A stretch of 64,000 nucleotides of DNA from Pseudanabaena sp. M53BS1SP1A06MG (GTDB lineage: Bacteria > Cyanobacteriota > Cyanobacteriia > Pseudanabaenales > Pseudanabaenaceae): contig JADBWH010000083.1 in the NCBI GenBank assembly GCA_020404105.1, positions 1 through 64,000 on the forward strand, given 5' to 3'. Each line of letters begins with the position of its first letter. The stretch's first letter is position 1. Positions 59,862 through 64,000 of the stretch are shown here, in pieces. The notes beneath the pieces are model-generated. The model searched no databases. It was given only the letters and a program-made list of their open reading frames with translations, and had not been told where the DNA came from. Made by a program: the position numbers and the translations under genes.

Positions 59862-60010
59862 TAACGCGAGTTCGGGATAATTTGAAACAGGCTTTGAGAG
59901 AGGGTTTGCTACGCAAACCCTCTCTCAAAGCCCAAAAGTAAAAGCCTTGCTTAGCAAGGCTTTTACTTTTGGGCTTTTAAGACTTTCCAGCTTAACCTGA
60001 ACTTACGTTA
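59862..60010. repeat. MITE-like element with TAACGYRAGTTCRGG ends and two hairpins (best copy)
   Basis: The left end TAACGCGAGTTCGGG and the right end CCTGAACTTACGTTA are terminal inverted repeats. Inside are GCTTTGAGAGAGGGTTTG paired with CAAACCCTCTCTCAAAGC, and GCCCAAAAGTAAAAGCC paired with GGCTTTTACTTTTGGGC. A partial copy with the same layout is at 16318-16442. It probably also ends transcription of the DUF3352 gene. Confidence 0.8.
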
Positions 60011-60081
60011 CGTAAGTTCTTTCTAATCAAGTTTTTAATTATCTAAATGGTAGATGTTTCCAAATATTGTTATGAATTTTA

Positions 60082-60125
60082 ACATATAAAAAAGTGTGGC
60101 TCAGACAAGCCACACTTTTTTATAT
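60082..60125. terminator. Terminator after ftsH
   Basis: TATAAAAAAGTGTGGCT CAGACA AGCCACACTTTTTTATA forms a long stem ending in a T run on both strands. It lies 13 bp from the ftsH stop codon. Confidence 0.9.
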
Positions 60126-60137
60126 GGTTATAGTTTT

Positions 60138-62054
60138 TTAGAGAGCAGCAGCTAACTTTAACTCATTAGTTTCCAAGATTTGTTGAAGCTCTTCGGCATC
60201 AACGGTTTCACGCTCAACGAGATCTTTGGCAATCTTATCGAGAACATGACGGTTATCAACGAGCAGTTGCTTAGCACGACGGTAAGCATCAGCTACGAGA
60301 ATACCAACCTCCTCATCAATGGTTGCGGCAGTTTCTTCTGAGAAGTCACGCTCGGCGGCGATATCACGACCGAGGAACATATTGCCACTGGAACGACCTA
60401 GGGCAACAGGTCCAAGCTTTTCACTCATGCCGAAACGCATTACCATTTGACGAGCTATCGCCGCGACTTGTTGGAGATCACTAGATGCACCTGTAGTTAC
60501 TTCTTCTTCACCAAAGACAATTTCTTCAGCGATGCGACCACCTAGGGCAACTGCCATTTGGTTTTGCAAGTAAGCACGACTTTGCATTCTTTCTTCGGTA
60601 GGCAAGAACCATGTTAAACCTCCAGCACGACCACGAGGAATGATCGTGACTTTTTGGATGGCATCATAATCGGGCATTAATGCTCCAACGAGAGCATGAC
60701 CTGCTTCATGATAGGCAACTAATTCTTTGCGCTTTTCGCTCATGACGCGATCTTTCTTTTCGGGACCAACCAAGACGCGATCAACTGCATCATTGATTTC
60801 GTCCATCGAGATTTCGGTCAAATTACGACGTGCAGCGAGAATAGCAGCTTCATTTAATAGATTAGACAAATCAGCACCTGTAAATCCAGGGGTACGACGG
60901 GCAATCTTTTCCAAATCAACATCTTTAGATAAAGTTTTGCCGCGTGCATGAACTCCGAGAATTTCCAGACGACCTGCGAAGTCAGGTCGATCAACAACAA
61001 CTTGGCGATCGAAACGTCCAGGACGGAGTAACGCTGCATCCAATACATCAGGACGGTTTGTTGCTGCAACAATGATGATGCCTGTATTACCTTCAAAGCC
61101 ATCCATTTCGGTAAGTAATTGGTTGAGGGTCTGTTCGCGCTCATCGTTACCACCGCCGAGCCCAGCACCACGCTGACGACCGACTGCATCAATTTCATCG
61201 ATAAACACGATACAAGGTGCATTTGACTTAGCCTGCTCGAACAGGTCACGCACACGGGATGCACCGACACCAACGAACATTTCTACGAATTCTGAACCAG
61301 AAATACTGAAGAAAGGTACGCCAGCTTCACCAGCAACGGCACGAGCTAGTAGAGTTTTTCCAGTCCCAGGAGGTCCAACGAGGAGTACACCTTTAGGAAT
61401 CTTTGCACCTACAGCCGTAAAACGATCAGGATTTTTGAGGAAGTCTACAACTTCGGTCAGTTCAAATTTAGCTTGCTCAATTCCTGCGACATCGGTGAAG
61501 GTAACTTGAGTTTGAGGCTCCATCTGGACGCGAGCGCGGGACTTGCCAAAATTCATCGCTTGATTGCCAGGACCTGCTTGGGCGCGACGTAGTAGGAAAA
61601 ATAAGCCGACTAAAAGCAAAATAGGCAAAATCAAGCTACTCAAGGTTTGAATCAATGCGCCATCATTACGACGAGGAGCTACATCTAATTCAACATTGTT
61701 TTCTCTGAGGGTTTTGATGAATTCAGGGTCGTTAGGCAAGTTGACGCGCACTTTGCGCTTACCTTCAGGACCTCCTGGTACAGTTGCTTCGGCAAAAGTC
61801 CGATCAGGACTGAGGGTAACTCTAGAGACACCTGCGGGTTTCTTTCTGACTTCTTCTATCAGTTTGCTATAGCGCCATTCCCCTTGAGTGGCGGGCTGAC
61901 TATCGAGCAGGGTTGTCCCTAAGGTAATAACGACAATGCCAAGCAGTGCGTATAAACCAAAATTTTTCCACTTTTTATTATTATTGTCGTTTTTATTATT
62001 GCTTTTCACTACTACTGCTCCATCAATAGAGGGGTTCTTAGTTGATTTTGCCAA
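60138..62054 (-). CDS. ftsH: ATP-dependent zinc metalloprotease FtsH
   Basis: FtsH is a membrane-bound AAA+ protease that removes damaged membrane proteins; in cyanobacteria it includes photosystem II repair proteases. The 638-residue protein has a transmembrane helix near 31-50, a second one near 132-155, Walker A GPPGTGKT (227-234), Walker [13 protein letters not shown] and the second region of homology [18 protein letters not shown]. The zinc-binding HEAGHAL is followed by a third ligand region ([12 protein letters not shown]). The N-terminal part is rich in Asn and Lys. It is monocistronic. With four FtsH paralogues in most cyanobacteria, which one this is cannot be stated. Confidence 0.97.
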   Translation of the reverse strand: MAKSTKNPSIDGAVVVKSNNKNDNNNKKWKNFGLYALLGIVVITLGTTLLDSQPATQGEWRYSKLIEEVRKKPAGVSRVTLSPDRTFAEATVPGGPEGKRKVRVNLPNDPEFIKTLRENNVELDVAPRRNDGALIQTLSSLILPILLLVGLFFLLRRAQAGPGNQAMNFGKSRARVQMEPQTQVTFTDVAGIEQAKFELTEVVDFLKNPDRFTAVGAKIPKGVLLVGPPGTGKTLLARAVAGEAGVPFFSISGSEFVEMFVGVGASRVRDLFEQAKSNAPCIVFIDEIDAVGRQRGAGLGGGNDEREQTLNQLLTEMDGFEGNTGIIIVAATNRPDVLDAALLRPGRFDRQVVVDRPDFAGRLEILGVHARGKTLSKDVDLEKIARRTPGFTGADLSNLLNEAAILAARRNLTEISMDEINDAVDRVLVGPEKKDRVMSEKRKELVAYHEAGHALVGALMPDYDAIQKVTIIPRGRAGGLTWFLPTEERMQSRAYLQNQMAVALGGRIAEEIVFGEEEVTTGASSDLQQVAAIARQMVMRFGMSEKLGPVALGRSSGNMFLGRDIAAERDFSEETAATIDEEVGILVADAYRRAKQLLVDNRHVLDKIAKDLVERETVDAEELQQILETNELKLAAAL

Positions 62055-62231
62055 GAACAGATGATTTTATTAACCAATCTTAACGCAAGCAGTCTAGAAT
62101 CTGTCTAAATGACTTCAGAATCCCTCTTTAGATCGATCGCATTGTCTACTGATAGGGCTAGCGATCCCCCTAAATGAAGCGTCATTAAAGCAAAACATAG
62201 TTAACTTTTTGAGATTGTGAACTGAAAAACC

Positions 62232-62990
62232 ATGAATGCAAATCAATGGCAATGGCGAGAAGGCGTATTAACCTGTGAATTATTGTCTGACTGGTCCCAT
62301 GGTTTTTTTACGCGATCGCACGCTCCTAAATTACCTGCTGATCTCCATCATCACCTTGCTGGATCAGGCAAAGCCTATCGCGCTAAGCAGGTGCATGGTA
62401 ATCGTTTAATTCATGCTAATGAAATTGAAACTATTCCCGATGCTGTTTTACCTGAAGCCGATGGGGTATGGTTAACTCGCGATCGCCACAGTACTAATTG
62501 CCATCGCTCTGTATGGGTATGTACGGCTGATTGCGTACCAGTGCTGATTGGCGATCGCAAATTAGGATCGGTCGCTGCCGTTCATGCTGGCTGGCGTGGC
62601 ACGGCTTCGGGAATTGTAATGAAAGCGATCGCGATACTATGTGAGCAAGGCAGCGAATTAAAGAATTTACGGGTTGCTCTTGGACCTGCGATTTCTGGAC
62701 AGGTGTATCAAGTGTCACAAGAGGTCGCCCAGCAGGTGACAGGGACGATTAATCAATTAGTGGGTGTCCACCCCGATGAGCATCCCGAACGAGTGAAGAT
62801 CGATTTGCGCCAAGTGCAAGTACAACAACTTAATGAATTGGGTATACCCTCAGAAAATGTAGCGATCGCACCTTACTGCACATTACAACATGAGGAAATT
62901 TTCTTTTCCTATCGTCGATATTCTCTGAATAATCCTAATTCCCAACCTAGAGCTCCACAAGTGCAATGGTCAGGGATTGTGATCGGTTAA
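62232..62990 (+). CDS. pgeF: Laccase-domain protein (PgeF/YfiH, polyphenol oxidase type)
   Basis: The 252-residue protein matches the Cu-oxidase_4/YfiH family: LSDWSHGFFTRSHAP at the start, QVHGNRLIHANE, and WVCTADCVPVLIGDRKLGSVAAVHAGWRGTASGIV, which holds the conserved Cys and His of the metal site. It continues with ALGPAISGQVYQVSQEVAQQV and ends with FFSYRR..NPNSQPRAPQVQW. Related proteins act in peptidoglycan editing (PgeF) or as purine nucleoside phosphorylases, so the physiological role is not settled. It lies divergent to ftsH. Confidence 0.93.
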   Translation: MNANQWQWREGVLTCELLSDWSHGFFTRSHAPKLPADLHHHLAGSGKAYRAKQVHGNRLIHANEIETIPDAVLPEADGVWLTRDRHSTNCHRSVWVCTADCVPVLIGDRKLGSVAAVHAGWRGTASGIVMKAIAILCEQGSELKNLRVALGPAISGQVYQVSQEVAQQVTGTINQLVGVHPDEHPERVKIDLRQVQVQQLNELGIPSENVAIAPYCTLQHEEIFFSYRRYSLNNPNSQPRAPQVQWSGIVIG

Positions 62991-63009
62991 TATTTAAACA
63001 GTTTCTCTA

Positions 63010-64000
63010 TCATGGATCGTCAGATAAAGGCTTTGTATTTAGCATTGCTTCAAGATCAGCAAACTCATCTAATACAGAATTAAACTCGTGATTAGCATTA
63101 CTGTCAAAGGTGATTTCTGCGGGTAGCTGTGTATTTTCAGTATTGGGCTTATTTGTTTTGTCAGCATTATTTAGTTCATCGACACTAGCTAAAAATTTAT
63201 TTACGAGATACTCTTGCACTAAAAATTTAGGATCTTTATTTTCTGGATTGTTTTCAGATGTGGTTTTCTGTGAATCTTGTGTGATCACCTGTGTCTCAAG
63301 TGATGTTGAAAACTCAATCAATTCAGGGATAGCTGCCTCTAAAATCTCCTCAGAGATTAAGACTTCTTCAGCGATCTCGGTTGCTTGATCTGATACCGAG
63401 GAGATTTCAATAATATCCTCAACTTCTTGGTTTTCATTATCAACGTCTTCGCTAGAGTCACCTAAGTAGTCTTGGAGAATATTCTCTAAATAAGCATTGA
63501 TGGTAACTAGCTCATCCAAGCTTTCGTCCAAATCTGAGGATTCATTTTCTGAATTTTTTACTCGTTCAATCGTGAAATCAGCTTGTATATCTGCTTCAGA
63601 TGCTGAATCTTTAGCAACAACAGGTACTACATCTATTGAAAGATCAGATTTCTCTGTTATCTCACTAATAGATGATTCTTCAAGAATTTCAGTCACATCG
63701 TTAGTATCTTCTTGAATATCCAACTTGATATCAGGGATATCAGAGCTAGTATTAAAATTATCTTCTACAAGATCATGCAATTCAGATTTTGGTGCATTTT
63801 CAACAATATCTAAGAGCATCTCAGGTGCAGGATCGTTAAACTCTGCTTGTGCAGCCTCTTCAGGAGTAGGCTCTATAAAATCATCACTGTTCGTATCTTC
63901 AGATATTTCTAATTCAGACTCAGTAACTACTTCATTAACATCTAAAGATTCAATAGCATCTGAAGTATCTTCGTCAATTTCTAGAGTTGCTTCTTCGGAG
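63010..64000 (-). CDS. Highly acidic, low-complexity protein (partial, N-terminus beyond window)
   Basis: The minus-strand frame has its stop at 63010-63012 and stays open to the window edge, so the true N-terminus is outside; the methionine at 63819 is internal. The visible 330 residues are dominated by Glu, Asp and Ser (EDTNDVTEILEESSISEITEKSD, then SSDLDESLDEL, EEVLISEEILEAAIPEL) with few basic residues and no hydrophobic helix. No domain is recognised. Such regions are usually disordered. Function unknown. Confidence 0.75.
   Translation of the reverse strand, partial: SEEATLEIDEDTSDAIESLDVNEVVTESELEISEDTNSDDFIEPTPEEAAQAEFNDPAPEMLLDIVENAPKSELHDLVEDNFNTSSDIPDIKLDIQEDTNDVTEILEESSISEITEKSDLSIDVVPVVAKDSASEADIQADFTIERVKNSENESSDLDESLDELVTINAYLENILQDYLGDSSEDVDNENQEVEDIIEISSVSDQATEIAEEVLISEEILEAAIPELIEFSTSLETQVITQDSQKTTSENNPENKDPKFLVQEYLVNKFLASVDELNNADKTNKPNTENTQLPAEITFDSNANHEFNSVLDEFADLEAMLNTKPLSDDP

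Noticed and set aside
1-64000. tRNA and rRNA genes
   Set aside because: No cloverleaf with GTTCRA-type T-arm plus acceptor stem, and no rRNA signature, was found on reading. A tRNAscan or Rfam search would settle it.

Overview
The window comes from a cyanobacterium. Photosynthetic and plastid-type genes are present: magnesium chelatase subunit H, two Tic20-family proteins, an iron uptake porin with an SLH domain, and FtsH. The HIP1 octamer GCGATCGC is frequent. The gene families and the AT-rich intergenic DNA, packed with small palindromic elements, would suit a Pseudanabaena-like lineage, but that placement is an inference.

Positions 1-760 hold nested transposon remnants (IS256-type, IS5-type and a MITE). 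Positions 811-33127 are mostly housekeeping or ordinary accessory genes: dnaG, an MgtC-like protein, a two-domain rhodanese, an SPFH protein, an orphan cysA-type ATPase, a P-type cation ATPase, a GH57/DUF3536 enzyme, type I isopentenyl diphosphate isomerase, an iron uptake porin, an NMT1-type ABC transporter, an alpha/beta hydrolase, a TSUP permease, serA, prmC, tic20 twins and chlH. Intergenic regions carry several MITE-like families, stem-loop terminators and a 3' fragment of a transketolase gene.

Positions 33214-49770 form a dense defence and toxin-antitoxin island between chlH and the NAD kinase gene. It holds three different two-gene units, each pairing an ABC/RecF-like ATPase with a TOPRIM-like partner (33214-35985, 36005-38106, 46136-48027). 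It also holds an ApeA-like HEPN protein and a PD-(D/E)XK-like protein. Complete TA-type modules are BrnT/BrnA, PBECR-like/DUF2283, Phd/RelE and two YoeB-type pairs. Broken ones are a Phd relic, a ParE with a nonsense codon, a frameshifted VapC and a truncated gene pair. The gaps between these modules are filled by about 35 copies of a roughly 54-bp repeat built on HIP1, in ten arrays that all point the same way. Several genes (pair 1, apeA, pair 3) contain no HIP1 site, which suggests recent arrival, while pair 2 does contain them.

Positions 50123-64000 return to chromosomal genes: NAD kinase, a pentapeptide/membrane protein, GT39 and GT9 glycosyltransferases, a SPOR-like secreted protein, a YgjP-type metallopeptidase, a DUF3352 protein, ftsH, a laccase-domain (PgeF-like) protein and an acidic protein cut by the window end. 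Relics of IS4, a DUF4041/T5orf172 gene and an internally deleted tnpB lie between them. No tRNA, rRNA or CRISPR array was seen.
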